Assembly (NCBI RefSeq): GCF_011683915.1
Contig: NZ_JAAQPH010000018.1
Span: 1-64,000, forward strand
Direction of reading: 5' to 3'
DNA from: Pelagibius litoralis
GTDB taxonomy: Bacteria; Pseudomonadota; Alphaproteobacteria; Kiloniellales; Kiloniellaceae
Length of the DNA stretch: 64,000 nt
The notes below the pieces were generated by a model. The model saw only the letters and a list, made by a program, of their open reading frames with translations. It was not told the origin of the DNA and did not search any database. This document shows, piece by piece, positions 28,732 through 38,262 of the stretch. The translations under genes were made by a program, and so were the position numbers. The first letter of the stretch is position 1. The number at the start of each line of letters is the position of its first letter.

Positions 28732-29619
28732 ATGGACAGCCTGGAAGGCCTTCCGGTCTTTGTGCGAACCGTGCGCGAGGGCAGTTTTTCAGCCGCCGCC
28801 CGGGCCCTGGATCTCACCCCCTCCGCGGTCAGCAAGCAGATCGGGCGGCTGGAAGACCGGCTTTCGGTACGGCTGTTCAACCGCACCACCCGGCGTCTCA
28901 GCCTGACCGAGGAGGGCGCGGCCTTTTACGAGCGGGCCAGCCGGATCCTCACCGACCTGGAGGATGCGGCGGCGGCGGTCTCCAGCCTGCGGGCGACGCC
29001 GCAGGGGCGGCTGCGGGTGACCATGCCCAGCGGATTCGGTCTGCTTCATTTTCTGCCGGTTTTGCCGGACTTTCTGGCCCGCTATCCGGAACTGGATCTG
29101 GATATCGATGTGAACGACCGTTTCGTGGACATGGTCGACGAGGGTTTCGATGTGGCGCTGCGCATCGGCGAGCTGCAGGATTCCAGCCTCATCAGCCGCC
29201 GCCTCTCGGCCAATCATCGGGTTCTGGCCGCGGCACCCGGCTATCTGCACGCACACGGCGCGCCGCGGCGGATCGGCGAAGTCGCCGATCACAACTGCCT
29301 GGTCTACACCTACAGGGCGCAGCGCCACGATTGGCACCTTGTGGACGAGACCGGCGCCGAGTTCGTGGTGACGGTCAGCGGCAATGTCGAGACCAACAAT
29401 CCGACCATACTGCGGGCCTCGGCGCTGGCGGGTGTTGGTCTGGTGCTGCTGCCGCTCTGGCTGATCGGGCCAGATCTGAAGGCCGGCCGCCTGGTGCAGG
29501 TGCTGCCCCGGTATCACGGGCCGGACAGCGCCATTAATGTGGTCTATCCGCCCGGCCGCCACCTTTCGGCCCGGGTCCGCTGCTTCGTCGACTTCCTGGT
29601 GGAGCGCTTTGCCGATTAG
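28732..29619 (+). CDS. LysR-family transcriptional regulator
   Basis: A 295-residue LysR regulator. The winged helix (SFSAAARALDLTPSAVSKQIGRLE) and linker are followed by an effector-binding domain (LRVTMPSGFGLLHFLPVLPDF; DVALRIGELQDSSLISRRL). It belongs to the large CrgA/DsdC-like group often annotated as YafC/PtxR-like. The ATG at 28732 is chosen over one at 28690 because MDSLEGLPVFVRTV is the normal LysR beginning and GAGGCGAAG precedes it. A palindromic operator overlaps its promoter region. The likely target is the divergent 72-residue gene and itself. Confidence 0.88.
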   Translation: MDSLEGLPVFVRTVREGSFSAAARALDLTPSAVSKQIGRLEDRLSVRLFNRTTRRLSLTEEGAAFYERASRILTDLEDAAAAVSSLRATPQGRLRVTMPSGFGLLHFLPVLPDFLARYPELDLDIDVNDRFVDMVDEGFDVALRIGELQDSSLISRRLSANHRVLAAAPGYLHAHGAPRRIGEVADHNCLVYTYRAQRHDWHLVDETGAEFVVTVSGNVETNNPTILRASALAGVGLVLLPLWLIGPDLKAGRLVQVLPRYHGPDSAINVVYPPGRHLSARVRCFVDFLVERFAD

Positions 29620-29626
29620 AGGCGGA

Positions 29627-30745
29627 TCAGGAGGCTGCGGAGACCTTGGGCGGTTCGCTGTATTTCTTCACCGCCTTTTCGATGTCTTTCAGCAAGGCGC
29701 CGCCGACCTCGCCGCCCTTGCCCCGGACCTTTTCCGTGAAGACCAGCCGGATGGCATCGATGTGGGCCTCGACCAGCATCAGCCGGTTCTCGGTGATCTT
29801 CGCGTTGGTATCGATGGTTGCTTCGTAGAGCGACTTGCCGAAGGCGGTGATCAGGGGGTAGTCGAAAATCCCGCCCTGGCCGCGCAGCTCATGGGCGATC
29901 TGATTGATGTTGAGGACGTGATGCTTGGTTTCTTTCGCGCCCTGGCGCAGGGCGTTGTGGGAATCGGTCATCGAGTCCAGGTAGTTGCGCACCCAGGTCG
30001 AATAGTCGCCGACCAGTTCCTGAATGCGTTCTTCCGCCGCCTGGATCACCAGCGGGTCAAAATCGATCTGGCCGCGCAGGGCGTTCGGCCCCAGCTTGTC
30101 GCGCAGTTTGTTGGCCGGCCGGAAGTAGATGGCGCGAACGTCATCACGCAGGCTGCGGATGTTCGATTGCGCGTGGATGACCTGGATGTCCGAGGCCTGG
30201 GTGATGCGGCGGTCGGCCTGCAGCCTGGTGTCGTCGTCATAGAGGGTGCGCCAATCCACCATGCGGTCCTGGCGCCGGCGGTCCGGCCCGAAGTAATTCG
30301 GCGCCAGAACGAACTGCCGGGGGTTCTTGATTACCTCCAGCAGGCGGTCGGCCATGGAGCGGGCCGAAAACGGTTTGGCCAGGAAGTCCGTCACACCGGC
30401 GTCGCGCGCCTTTTCGACCACTGCCTTGTCCGCCGCGCCGGAGACCATGACAAAAGGAACGAAACGGTCCGGCGCCTGCCGGCTGGTGCGGACCCAGCGC
30501 AGAAAAAGCGCGCCGTCGACCTCTGACATCACGAAATCGGAAAGCACGATATCGATGCTGCCGATGCCTGCCTTGATCGGATTCTTCCGGCTCACCTGCA
30601 AAGTCTCGATCGCGCTGCGCGCACTCGACTGCGTAGCGATATTGCCGATCCCCAGGGCGCGCAGCGTGGTCACGATCAAGTTCCGCATAAAGGAATTGTC
30701 GTCGACCACCATGATGGTGATGTTGTCCCAGTTCAGCTGTAGCAT
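29627..30745 (-). CDS. Receiver-domain protein with HPt-like C-terminal domain
   Basis: A 372-residue cytoplasmic two-component protein. The receiver spans residues 10-135 with the acidic pair Asp15-Asp16, phosphoacceptor Asp70 in VLSDFVMSEVDG, Ser102 and Lys124 in LAKPFSA. A linker with YFGPDRRRQDRM follows. The helical C-terminal part has INQIAHELRGQGGIFDYPL near residue 285, resembling the HxLKG motif of histidine phosphotransfer domains. There is no output DNA-binding domain. It could relay phosphate within one chain. The start at 30745 begins the receiver fold directly; an ATG at 30823 is less likely. Confidence 0.8.
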   Translation of the reverse strand: MLQLNWDNITIMVVDDNSFMRNLIVTTLRALGIGNIATQSSARSAIETLQVSRKNPIKAGIGSIDIVLSDFVMSEVDGALFLRWVRTSRQAPDRFVPFVMVSGAADKAVVEKARDAGVTDFLAKPFSARSMADRLLEVIKNPRQFVLAPNYFGPDRRRQDRMVDWRTLYDDDTRLQADRRITQASDIQVIHAQSNIRSLRDDVRAIYFRPANKLRDKLGPNALRGQIDFDPLVIQAAEERIQELVGDYSTWVRNYLDSMTDSHNALRQGAKETKHHVLNINQIAHELRGQGGIFDYPLITAFGKSLYEATIDTNAKITENRLMLVEAHIDAIRLVFTEKVRGKGGEVGGALLKDIEKAVKKYSEPPKVSAAS

Positions 30746-30919
30746 GGGCCGCAGGTCTCGCCCCGATGCCGCTTGCCAGCATCGCTTGATTTGATTTGTG
30801 ACAACTGCACGGTTTGATTGCAATCTCTGGTTTCGTCCAGCACGAAACCTAAAGGCAATTTATGAAAAATTGCCTACAATCTAAGAGCGCCGGTTGGAGG
30901 AACCCAGCTTTACCGCGCC

Positions 30920-32500
30920 CTAATGCCGAAAGTGACGCAAACCAGTGAAGACCATTGCTAGTCCCGCGTCATCGGCCGCTTTGATTACCTCCGCATCACG
31001 CATGGAGCCGCCGGGCTGGATGACCGCGGTGGCGCCGGCCTCGGCCGCGGCGAGCAGACCGTCGGCAAAGGGGAAGAACGCGTCGGAGGCAACCACCGAG
31101 CCTTCGGTCTTGGGGGCGACACCTTCGCCGGCCGCCTCACGGGCTTTCCAGGCGGCAATCCGCGAGGAGTCGATACGGCTCATCTGGCCGGCCCCGACGC
31201 CCACGGTGGCACCGTCGCGCGCATAGACGATGGCATTCGACTTCACGTGTTTGGCGACCCGGAAAGCGAAGATCATGTCGTCCAGTTCCTGATCGCTGGG
31301 CGACCGGCGGGTGACCACCTTCAGGGCCTCGCGCGTGATCCTTCCGTTGTCGCGGCTCTGGGCCAGGAAGCCGCCGGCCAGGGGGGTCATCACCAATCCG
31401 GCCGCCGCCGGATCGGCCATCGCCCCGGTCACCAGGACCCTCAGATTCTTTTTCGTCGCCAGGGCGGCGCGCGCGGCATCGTCGACGGCGGGGGCGATCA
31501 CCACTTCGGCAAAGAGCTTTGAGATCTCTTCGGCGGTTTCGGCATCCAGGGCGCGGTTGATTGCGATAATGCCGCCGAAGGCAGAGACCGGATCGCAGGC
31601 CAGCGCCTCGGCATAGGCGGCCAAGAGGTCGCCCCGGCTTGCGACGCCGCAGGGGTTGGCGTGCTTGATGATGGCGACTGTCGGGGCATCGAACTCGCTG
31701 ACCAGTTCGAAGGCCGCATTGGTGTCGTTCAGATTGTTGTAGCTCAGTTCCTTGCCTTGCAGCTGCGCGGCGGTGGCGACACCGGGCCGGGCCGGGCCCT
31801 GCAGGTAGACGGCGGCTTCCTGATGGGGGTTCTCGCCGTACCGCAGGGTCTGCTGCAGGCTGCCGCTTGCGGTCATGCGCTTGGGGAAGGTCTCGCCCAC
31901 TTCGCCGGCCAGCCAGCGCGCGATCATCGCGTCATAGGCGGCGGTATGGGCGAAGGCAGTCATCGCCAGGCGCCGGCGCAGCGCCGCCCCGACGGCGCCG
32001 CCCTGGGCGGCCATCTCCGCCTGGACGGCCGCATAGTCCGCCGGGTCGGTGACGATGGTGACGAAGTCGTGGTTCTTGGCGGAGGCCCGCACCATGGCGG
32101 GACCGCCGATGTCGATGTTCTCGATGCAGGTGTCGAAGTCGGCATTCGATGCCAGGGTCGCTTCGAAGGGATAGAGGTTGGAGACGACCATATCGATGCC
32201 GGCGATCTGGTGTTCCTCCATCGCCGCCAGGTGTTCGGGCAGATCGCGGCGGGCCAGAATGCCGCCGTGAATCTTCGGGTGCAGCGTCTTCACCCGGCCG
32301 TCCATGATTTCCGGAAAGCCGGTATGGCTGGCAACCTCGACGACGGCGATGCCGGCCTCAGACAGGGCGCGCGCGGAGCCCCCCGTCGACAGGATCTCGA
32401 CACCCTGCTGGCTGAGAAAGCGCCCGAATTCAACGAGGCCCGTCTTGTCGGAAACTGAAACAAGGGCGCGTTTGACGGGCGTCGGTGTGTCGAGCGGCAT
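30920..32500 (-). CDS. purH: Bifunctional AICAR transformylase / IMP cyclohydrolase
   Basis: A 526-residue bifunctional enzyme for the last two steps of IMP synthesis. The N-terminal MGS-like cyclohydrolase domain has [14 protein letters not shown] and [17 protein letters not shown]. The transformylase domain has [23 protein letters not shown] (catalytic Lys-His) and the C-terminal [13 protein letters not shown]. The length is standard. In many alphaproteobacteria it follows the heparinase gene directly; here two polysaccharide genes lie between them. Confidence 0.97.
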   Translation of the reverse strand: MPLDTPTPVKRALVSVSDKTGLVEFGRFLSQQGVEILSTGGSARALSEAGIAVVEVASHTGFPEIMDGRVKTLHPKIHGGILARRDLPEHLAAMEEHQIAGIDMVVSNLYPFEATLASNADFDTCIENIDIGGPAMVRASAKNHDFVTIVTDPADYAAVQAEMAAQGGAVGAALRRRLAMTAFAHTAAYDAMIARWLAGEVGETFPKRMTASGSLQQTLRYGENPHQEAAVYLQGPARPGVATAAQLQGKELSYNNLNDTNAAFELVSEFDAPTVAIIKHANPCGVASRGDLLAAYAEALACDPVSAFGGIIAINRALDAETAEEISKLFAEVVIAPAVDDAARAALATKKNLRVLVTGAMADPAAAGLVMTPLAGGFLAQSRDNGRITREALKVVTRRSPSDQELDDMIFAFRVAKHVKSNAIVYARDGATVGVGAGQMSRIDSSRIAAWKAREAAGEGVAPKTEGSVVASDAFFPFADGLLAAAEAGATAVIQPGGSMRDAEVIKAADDAGLAMVFTGLRHFRH

Positions 32501-32607
32501 GGGCAGGCAACTCCGGTTGGGCTGTTGGCGGAACGGCGGATCTGAAGGCAGCGGTTATCGGGTCATGCTCTATGCGGCCCCGGCCCCAGCGTCAAGATCC
32601 TGAGGCG

Positions 32608-34539
32608 TCAAGATGCGGCGGCGGCGGCCTTGCGGGCAGCGGCAACTTCGCCGCAGAACTCGGGCACCAGGCGATGCAGCGCCTGCAGAATCTCGACGCG
32701 TTTTCCCTGGGCGACCAGGCGGGCAAGATCGTCGAGGCTGCGGCCGAGCAGTTCGGCATCCGCGGTGCGCGGGGCGGCCTGGTGCAAACCCGGGTGGCTG
32801 GTGGGCATCAACGCCTCGCCGCCGTGAAAGAGTTCCTCGTGCATCTTCTCGCCGGGCCTGAGGCCGGTGAAGGTGATCTCGACGTCTTTGTCCGGGCTGA
32901 GGCCGGAAAGGCGGATCATCTGACGCGCCAGATCGACGATTTTCACCGGCTCGCCCATGTCCAGTACGTAGATCCGCCCCGCTTCTTCCGCCGGGCTGAT
33001 ACTGCCGAGCGCAGAGGCCTGCAGCACCAGCTCCACGGCTTCGCGGATGGTCATGAAGTAGCGCGTCATCTCCGGGTCGGTCACGGTCAGCGGGCCCCCC
33101 GCTGCGAGCTGGCGCTGAAACAGCGGCACCACCGAGCCGGTCGATCCCAGGACATTGCCGAAACGCACGGTGACAAAGCGGGTGCCGCTGCCGCTTGACT
33201 GGCGCAGCAGATCCAGGGCCTGGCAATAGCTTTCCGCCAGACGTTTCGTGGCGCCCATCACGTTCGGCGGGTTGATGGCCTTGTCGGTGGACACCAGCAC
33301 CATCGCCGCGACCCCGGCCCGGCGGCAGGCATCGGCCATGTTGCGCGTGCCCAGCACGTTGGTGTGAACACCTTCCAGCGGGTTGTGCTCGACCAGCGGC
33401 ACGTGTTTCAGCGCCGCGGCGTGGAACACCAGGTCGGGCGCCGCTTCCTTGATCAGCCGGTCGACCCGCTGCGCGTCGCGCACGTCGCCGATCAGCGCCA
33501 GGCGGTCCAACGCCGCGTGCCGCTCGGCCAGCTCCATGTCGATGCTGTAGAGGTTGAACTCGGAGTTATCGAAGAGGGTCAGCTGCGCCGGTGCGAAGGC
33601 TGCGATCTGGCGGACAAGTTCGGCGCCGATGGACCCGCCGGCCCCCGTCACCAGCACGCGGCGGCCTTTGATCAGCGCTTCCATTGCCGGGCGGTCGAGC
33701 TTGGTCTGGGTGCGGCCCAACAGATCTTCGATGGCGATCGGCCGGATGTGCAGGCGGTCTTCGACGCCGCCGCTGAAGTCAGTCAGGCGCGGCAGGCGCG
33801 CGACCGTTGCGCCCTGGGTGTCGGCATAGTGCAGCAGGGCTTCCAACTCGTCGCGGGTCAGGGGTTTGGTCAGGATAAGGCGCTGGGGTTTACGCTCCCG
33901 TTTGGCCAGCCGGGCGACGACATCCGGCAGGTCGTCCAACGTGCCGAAAATCCTCACCCCATGAATATGACGGCCGGTCCGCATGCCCTTCTCGTCGATC
34001 ACGCCGAGCACCTCGAAGGGGCCGTCACGGTCGCGGGCCATTTCACGGATGAAGGTTTCCGCGGCGTCGCCGGCACCGATCAGCAGCACCGGCACGCGGC
34101 TATGGCGGTCGTGCTCCAGAAGATGGCGGAACCCCTGGTCCTTGAACACGCGGTAGGTCATGCGTGGGGCGCCGAGCAGGAAGATCAGGACAAACCAGCT
34201 GATGACCAGCCAGGAACGCGGCAGGTCATCCAGGCGGGTGATCAGGAAGGTGACCGGCAGGAAAATCGCCAGGGCCAGGGACACCGCCCGGATGATCGCC
34301 ACCAGATCGTTCATCGAGGCATAACGCCAGACGCCGCGGTAGAGACCCGTTGTCAGAAATACCAGGCCGCAGACGGCGGTGAAGAGCAGCATCGGCTGCC
34401 AGAGACCGCTGGTGAAAGAGTCCCAGGCGGCGTCACCCAAGCGCAGGACCAGGGCGATCAGAAAGGCTGCCGCCGCCATGAAGAGGTCATGGAAGAAGGC
34501 AACAATCTGTCTTGGGAATCTGGCCGAGCCCAGCTTCAT
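32608..34539 (-). CDS. Membrane-bound nucleotide-sugar 4,6-dehydratase, WbpM/CapD-like
   Basis: A 643-residue inner-membrane protein. Four hydrophobic segments fill the first 125 residues. A first Rossmann-like domain (LLIGAGDAAETFIREM) and a catalytic short-chain dehydrogenase domain follow, with NAD motif VTGAGGSIGAELVRQ near residue 298. The active-site region reads STDKAINPPNVMGATKR: Met replaces the usual Tyr, as in the SMK triad of WbpM/PglF. It should make a UDP-4-keto-6-deoxy-HexNAc precursor for surface polysaccharide. It pairs with the WecA/MraY-like transferase 59 bases upstream, which would load such a sugar onto undecaprenyl phosphate. Confidence 0.88.
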   Translation of the reverse strand: MKLGSARFPRQIVAFFHDLFMAAAAFLIALVLRLGDAAWDSFTSGLWQPMLLFTAVCGLVFLTTGLYRGVWRYASMNDLVAIIRAVSLALAIFLPVTFLITRLDDLPRSWLVISWFVLIFLLGAPRMTYRVFKDQGFRHLLEHDRHSRVPVLLIGAGDAAETFIREMARDRDGPFEVLGVIDEKGMRTGRHIHGVRIFGTLDDLPDVVARLAKRERKPQRLILTKPLTRDELEALLHYADTQGATVARLPRLTDFSGGVEDRLHIRPIAIEDLLGRTQTKLDRPAMEALIKGRRVLVTGAGGSIGAELVRQIAAFAPAQLTLFDNSEFNLYSIDMELAERHAALDRLALIGDVRDAQRVDRLIKEAAPDLVFHAAALKHVPLVEHNPLEGVHTNVLGTRNMADACRRAGVAAMVLVSTDKAINPPNVMGATKRLAESYCQALDLLRQSSGSGTRFVTVRFGNVLGSTGSVVPLFQRQLAAGGPLTVTDPEMTRYFMTIREAVELVLQASALGSISPAEEAGRIYVLDMGEPVKIVDLARQMIRLSGLSPDKDVEITFTGLRPGEKMHEELFHGGEALMPTSHPGLHQAAPRTADAELLGRSLDDLARLVAQGKRVEILQALHRLVPEFCGEVAAARKAAAAAS

Positions 34540-34598
34540 CGGTATTCCTTGTTTCCCCTTGCCCCTGCGAGTCTGCGCCGTTGCGCCGCCGAAGCGGG

Positions 34599-35657
34599 TC
34601 AGGGCGATCCGTTTTCGCCCCGATCGCGGCTGTTCTGCGCCGGCGGATCCTGTTTTGCCAGCATAAACAGAAGAACGGCAACCGCAAGACAGGCAAGGCC
34701 AAGGGCGACCGGCCAGGCCAGTCCGGCGACCGCTGCCAAGGCCAGGCCGGCCAAAACCATATTGCAGACCAGGATGCGGGATGAGACCGCGGCGTGGCTG
34801 AAGCCGCGCTGCACGGCCTGCTGATAGAAGTGTTCACGGTGGGCCCGCCAGAGCGCCTCACCCCTGAGGGCCCGGCGGCCGAGGGTCCAGGTTGCGTCGG
34901 CCAGATAATAGAGCGGCAGGATCAGCGCCGCCGCCCACTGGCCCGTCCCCGCCAGCAGAATCAGCAGCCAGCCCAGCAGGTAGCCCAGGGGCACCGAGCC
35001 GACGTCGCCCAGGAAGATCCGCGCCGGCGCCCAGTTCCACCAGACGAAGCCCAAGGCCGCGGCGGCCAGGCTGGCCGACCAGAAAACCAGATCAGATCCC
35101 AGGCTCGCCAGTGCCGCGCAAAGCGCAATCCCGCCGGCAACGGCAACACTCTCCACCGCCGTGATGCCGTCGATTCCATCCATGAAGTTGAACAGGTTGA
35201 TGAACCATATCCACAAAAGACCGACGATCAGATGATCCAGCAGCGCCGGCAGGATGCCGCCGAAGATCAGCGCATCGCCGCCCGACCCCCAAAGGCCGAG
35301 CGCGACGGCGGTGATCTGGACGGCCAGGCGCAGGCCGGCCGGCAGCGAGCGCAGGTCGTCGAGCCAGGATACCGCGGCCAACAGCAGCAGTCCGCCGAGA
35401 AGCGGCCAGAACCCGGTGGGGATGGTGCCGAAAGCAAGGCCGCCGCCGATCCAGGCCAGAACGATGACCGGCACCACCGCCAGGCCGCCGCCGCGCGGCG
35501 TCGCGATCTCATGGCTGCTGCGGTGGTTGGGCTGATCGAAGACCTGCCAGCGCTGCAGCAGGCGCAGCACGGCGCCGCTGGCCGCCCAGCTTGAAAGGGT
35601 CACGACAAGCAGCATCCCAAGGATGACGGCGGCGGACACGTCAGCTGCCGGGGCCAA
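34599..35657 (-). CDS. Polyprenyl-phosphate sugar-1-phosphate transferase, WecA/WbpL-like
   Basis: A membrane glycosyltransferase-4 family (MraY/WecA) protein of up to 352 residues with about ten hydrophobic segments. The motifs are all present: DQPNHRSSHEIATPRGGG, SWLDDLRSLP with the Asp pair, NLFNFMDGIDGI, ARIFLGDVGSVPLGY and the HREHFYQ loop. It should start an O-antigen- or capsule-like repeat by transferring HexNAc-1-phosphate to undecaprenyl phosphate. The start is uncertain: TTG 35657, GTG 35639 just after the heparinase stop, or ATG 35615. It overlaps the heparinase 3-prime end, so they are co-transcribed. Confidence 0.88.
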   Translation of the reverse strand: MAPAADVSAAVILGMLLVVTLSSWAASGAVLRLLQRWQVFDQPNHRSSHEIATPRGGGLAVVPVIVLAWIGGGLAFGTIPTGFWPLLGGLLLLAAVSWLDDLRSLPAGLRLAVQITAVALGLWGSGGDALIFGGILPALLDHLIVGLLWIWFINLFNFMDGIDGITAVESVAVAGGIALCAALASLGSDLVFWSASLAAAALGFVWWNWAPARIFLGDVGSVPLGYLLGWLLILLAGTGQWAAALILPLYYLADATWTLGRRALRGEALWRAHREHFYQQAVQRGFSHAAVSSRILVCNMVLAGLALAAVAGLAWPVALGLACLAVAVLLFMLAKQDPPAQNSRDRGENGSP

Positions 35658-37440
35658 GGCGCTGCAGCGCCCATTTCACGACGCAGCCTTCGGCCGTCTG
35701 GCTGCGGCCGCCGGTGGTTCCGGAAAGCACGATCTGCTGGCTGCGCCGGATCTTGCCGGGCACGCCCAGATAGACGCTCGGCTCCAGATCCACGGTGGCG
35801 CCGGCTGCGCGCAACCGCCAGCCGCCGCCCTTGGGCAGGCGCAGCACAGCGGAGCGCCCATCCTGGGCGGCCATGGCCTGAACCTCCGGGTGCAGGTGAA
35901 AACGAATGGCAAAGGCCAGGTCCTGGCCGTCTTTGCTTGGGTCGCCTTTGGCTTGACCCTTCAGGCAGTCTTCACCGCGCAGGTCTTCGCCGGAGGCGGC
36001 GAGATAGAGCCGGCGATGGTGGGTCAGGTCGAACAGCGGCAGATAGCCGTCGTGGCTGGCTTCCAGCCAGATGGCGCCTTCGTCCTCGTTTCTGCGGCAG
36101 GTGACGGTCTCGGCCCGGCGATAGAGGCCGCCGGAGGCGAAAAGCGCCGCCGAGTTCGTTTCGGCAAGGACCAGGGTGGAATGCGCCGCCGTGGTCCGCT
36201 GCGCCGCCTGCCAGGTGCCCTCGCCGTCCTGGGCACCGCAGTTGACGATCAGGCGTTCGCGCCCGACCGACATCTCAAAGCTCAGGGTGCCGGCATGGGC
36301 CGCGCGGTCGTAACCGGGCGCCGCGGGGCGGCCCGCGTCGACCAGCATCAGGCTGCGGCCGGCCTGCAGGCGCTGAAAGCCGCTGCTCGGCGCAGACTGC
36401 AGTTGCACCTTCTTGCCGCCGCCGCGCTGCAGGATCATATCGATCTGAAGGTCTTCGCCTTCGTTGCTGCCGTTGAAGAGGGCAAGCCCGCCGTCACCGT
36501 GTTGCAGCAGGCGCAGCACCGCAACCATGCCCTCGATGCGCAGGGAGAGATCGCCGGGCACTTCGCGCCCCGCCGCCAGCAGGGCCGCCCGCAGGTCGAT
36601 GCAGTCGCGCAGGATCGACAGCAGCAGGGCAGGTGCGCGTTCGCACTGACCGCCGTCGGCCAGCAGTTGTTCCTCCAGCGCCTGCGCCAGCAGGGCAAGA
36701 CCGCGGTCGAGCCAGGGCTCGCCCTGCGGCAGGCAGAGCCCGGCATAGCAGAGGCCTTTGGCGGCGGTGATCAGATCGGCGCCGCTCAAGCCTGCGGGCA
36801 GGACCCTGGCGAGGTGGCGGGCCTGCCGCGCCGCGCTGGCCAGCAGGGTCTGGCGGAACGAAACCTCGGCGCTGGCGGCGAAGAACTCGTACTGGCTGAA
36901 CCAGTGGGCCAGGCGGTCGGCGGTGACCACCGGGTGCCAGGCGATGGGCGACCAACGCTGGTTGGCGTCGATCCAATCGGCAACCAGGCTGCGGGCCTTG
37001 CGCCGCGGCGCGTCGCCGCCGGCTGCGCGCAGGTCGCGCAGCCAGCCGAAACCGTGCAGGCGTTTCAGCCAGGCGGGCTCCATGCCCAGGGGGGCCCAGC
37101 GCGGTGCCGGCTTGTGCAGGCTGCGCCCGAGGAAACGGAAGTTGTCTTCGACGATCGCCGCGCCGCGCTCGGCCTTGCCGGGCCAGGGGTCCGGCGGCAC
37201 CATGATGACGCTTGCCGGCGGCGTGCCGGTCCGGTGCCAGGGTGCCTCGGGCAGGGCAAAGAGCGGCCGGCGCAAGCCATAGGCCAGGCGGTCCAAGGCC
37301 AGATCCCGCGGCAGCAGGCGCCATTGGCGGTAGGTCTCGAGCCAGACGGCGACCGCGTTTCGGTTCTGCACCGCGGCGTCTCTTCGGCCCGCCGTCATGC
37401 CAGCCTTCGCGTTGTTATCCGCGTGGCTGTCCACGGCCAT
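35641..37440 (-). CDS. Heparinase II/III family protein
   Basis: A 599-residue protein with an alpha-helical N-terminal half and the heparinase II/III-like beta-sandwich in the second half (AGRSLMLVDAGRPAAPGYDRAAH in part, then SAHSTLVL-type segments seen as AAHSTLVLAETNSA). No signal peptide is visible, the usual state of the alphaproteobacterial group found between rpe and purH. The family are polysaccharide lyases; the substrate of this clade is unknown and some annotators doubt the activity. The start overlaps the rpe stop (TGATG), so the two are coupled. Confidence 0.85.
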   Translation of the reverse strand: MAVDSHADNNAKAGMTAGRRDAAVQNRNAVAVWLETYRQWRLLPRDLALDRLAYGLRRPLFALPEAPWHRTGTPPASVIMVPPDPWPGKAERGAAIVEDNFRFLGRSLHKPAPRWAPLGMEPAWLKRLHGFGWLRDLRAAGGDAPRRKARSLVADWIDANQRWSPIAWHPVVTADRLAHWFSQYEFFAASAEVSFRQTLLASAARQARHLARVLPAGLSGADLITAAKGLCYAGLCLPQGEPWLDRGLALLAQALEEQLLADGGQCERAPALLLSILRDCIDLRAALLAAGREVPGDLSLRIEGMVAVLRLLQHGDGGLALFNGSNEGEDLQIDMILQRGGGKKVQLQSAPSSGFQRLQAGRSLMLVDAGRPAAPGYDRAAHAGTLSFEMSVGRERLIVNCGAQDGEGTWQAAQRTTAAHSTLVLAETNSAALFASGGLYRRAETVTCRRNEDEGAIWLEASHDGYLPLFDLTHHRRLYLAASGEDLRGEDCLKGQAKGDPSKDGQDLAFAIRFHLHPEVQAMAAQDGRSAVLRLPKGGGWRLRAAGATVDLEPSVYLGVPGKIRRSQQIVLSGTTGGRSQTAEGCVVKWALQRLGPGS

Positions 37441-38105
37441 CAGCGCTCGCCGCGCAGGTTTCGGATGTTGGCTTCATAGGCTTCGGGTCCCCCCTTGAAG
37501 ACGGCGGTTCCGGCGACCAGCAGGTCGGCGCCGGCCGTGGCCGCCTGAGGTGCGGTCTGCGCATTGATGCCGCCGTCGACCTCCAGATCGATCTGGCGGC
37601 CGCTGGCGTCGATCCTGCGGCGCAGCTCTTTCAGCTTGTCGAGAGTCCCCGGGATGAAGCTCTGGCCGCCGAAGCCGGGGTTCACGCTCATGCAGAGGAT
37701 CAGATCAACGTCGCCGATCACCGGATCGATGACGTCCAGCGGTGTCGCCGGGTTGATGGCGATCCCGGCCTTTTTGCCCAGCCCCTTGATCATCTGCAGG
37801 CTGCGGTGCAGATGCGGTCCGGATTCCGGATGCACGGTGATGATGTCCGCACCGGCCTTGGCGAAGGGCTCGATAAAGAGATCCGCCGGTGCGATCATCA
37901 GATGGACATCGAAAACCAGATCCGAATGCGGGCGGATCGCCGCCACCATGTCCGGGCCCAGGGTGATGTTGGGCACGAAGTGGCCGTCCATCACATCGAT
38001 ATGGATGTAATCGGCCCCGGCCGCGGCGACGGCGCGGACCTCTTCGCCCATGCGGGCGAAATCGGCAGCCAGGATAGAGGGGGCAATGCGGACGGGTTGC
38101 TGCAT
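37440..38105 (-). CDS. rpe: Ribulose-phosphate 3-epimerase
   Basis: A 221-residue TIM-barrel enzyme interconverting ribulose-5-phosphate and xylulose-5-phosphate in the pentose phosphate pathway. It shows [31 protein letters not shown] (metal His-Asp), [19 protein letters not shown] and [11 protein letters not shown], with standard length. Its stop codon overlaps the heparinase start by one base, making it the first gene of an rpe-heparinase-transferase-dehydratase-purH run on the minus strand. Confidence 0.97.
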   Translation of the reverse strand: MQQPVRIAPSILAADFARMGEEVRAVAAAGADYIHIDVMDGHFVPNITLGPDMVAAIRPHSDLVFDVHLMIAPADLFIEPFAKAGADIITVHPESGPHLHRSLQMIKGLGKKAGIAINPATPLDVIDPVIGDVDLILCMSVNPGFGGQSFIPGTLDKLKELRRRIDASGRQIDLEVDGGINAQTAPQAATAGADLLVAGTAVFKGGPEAYEANIRNLRGER

Positions 38106-38262
38106 GAAATCGCGAACTCGGCTGGTTTTGGCGTTGCGCCCTCTAGGTATCAGCCCGGCCTCTGACCCGCAAGCCGCCCCATAGGGGGTAGTGGGCTTCG
38201 GCGGGCCGCCAGATCTGCTATGATCGCTTTGTTTTCAATGTCCTTGGGGGAAGGGTGGGGTC

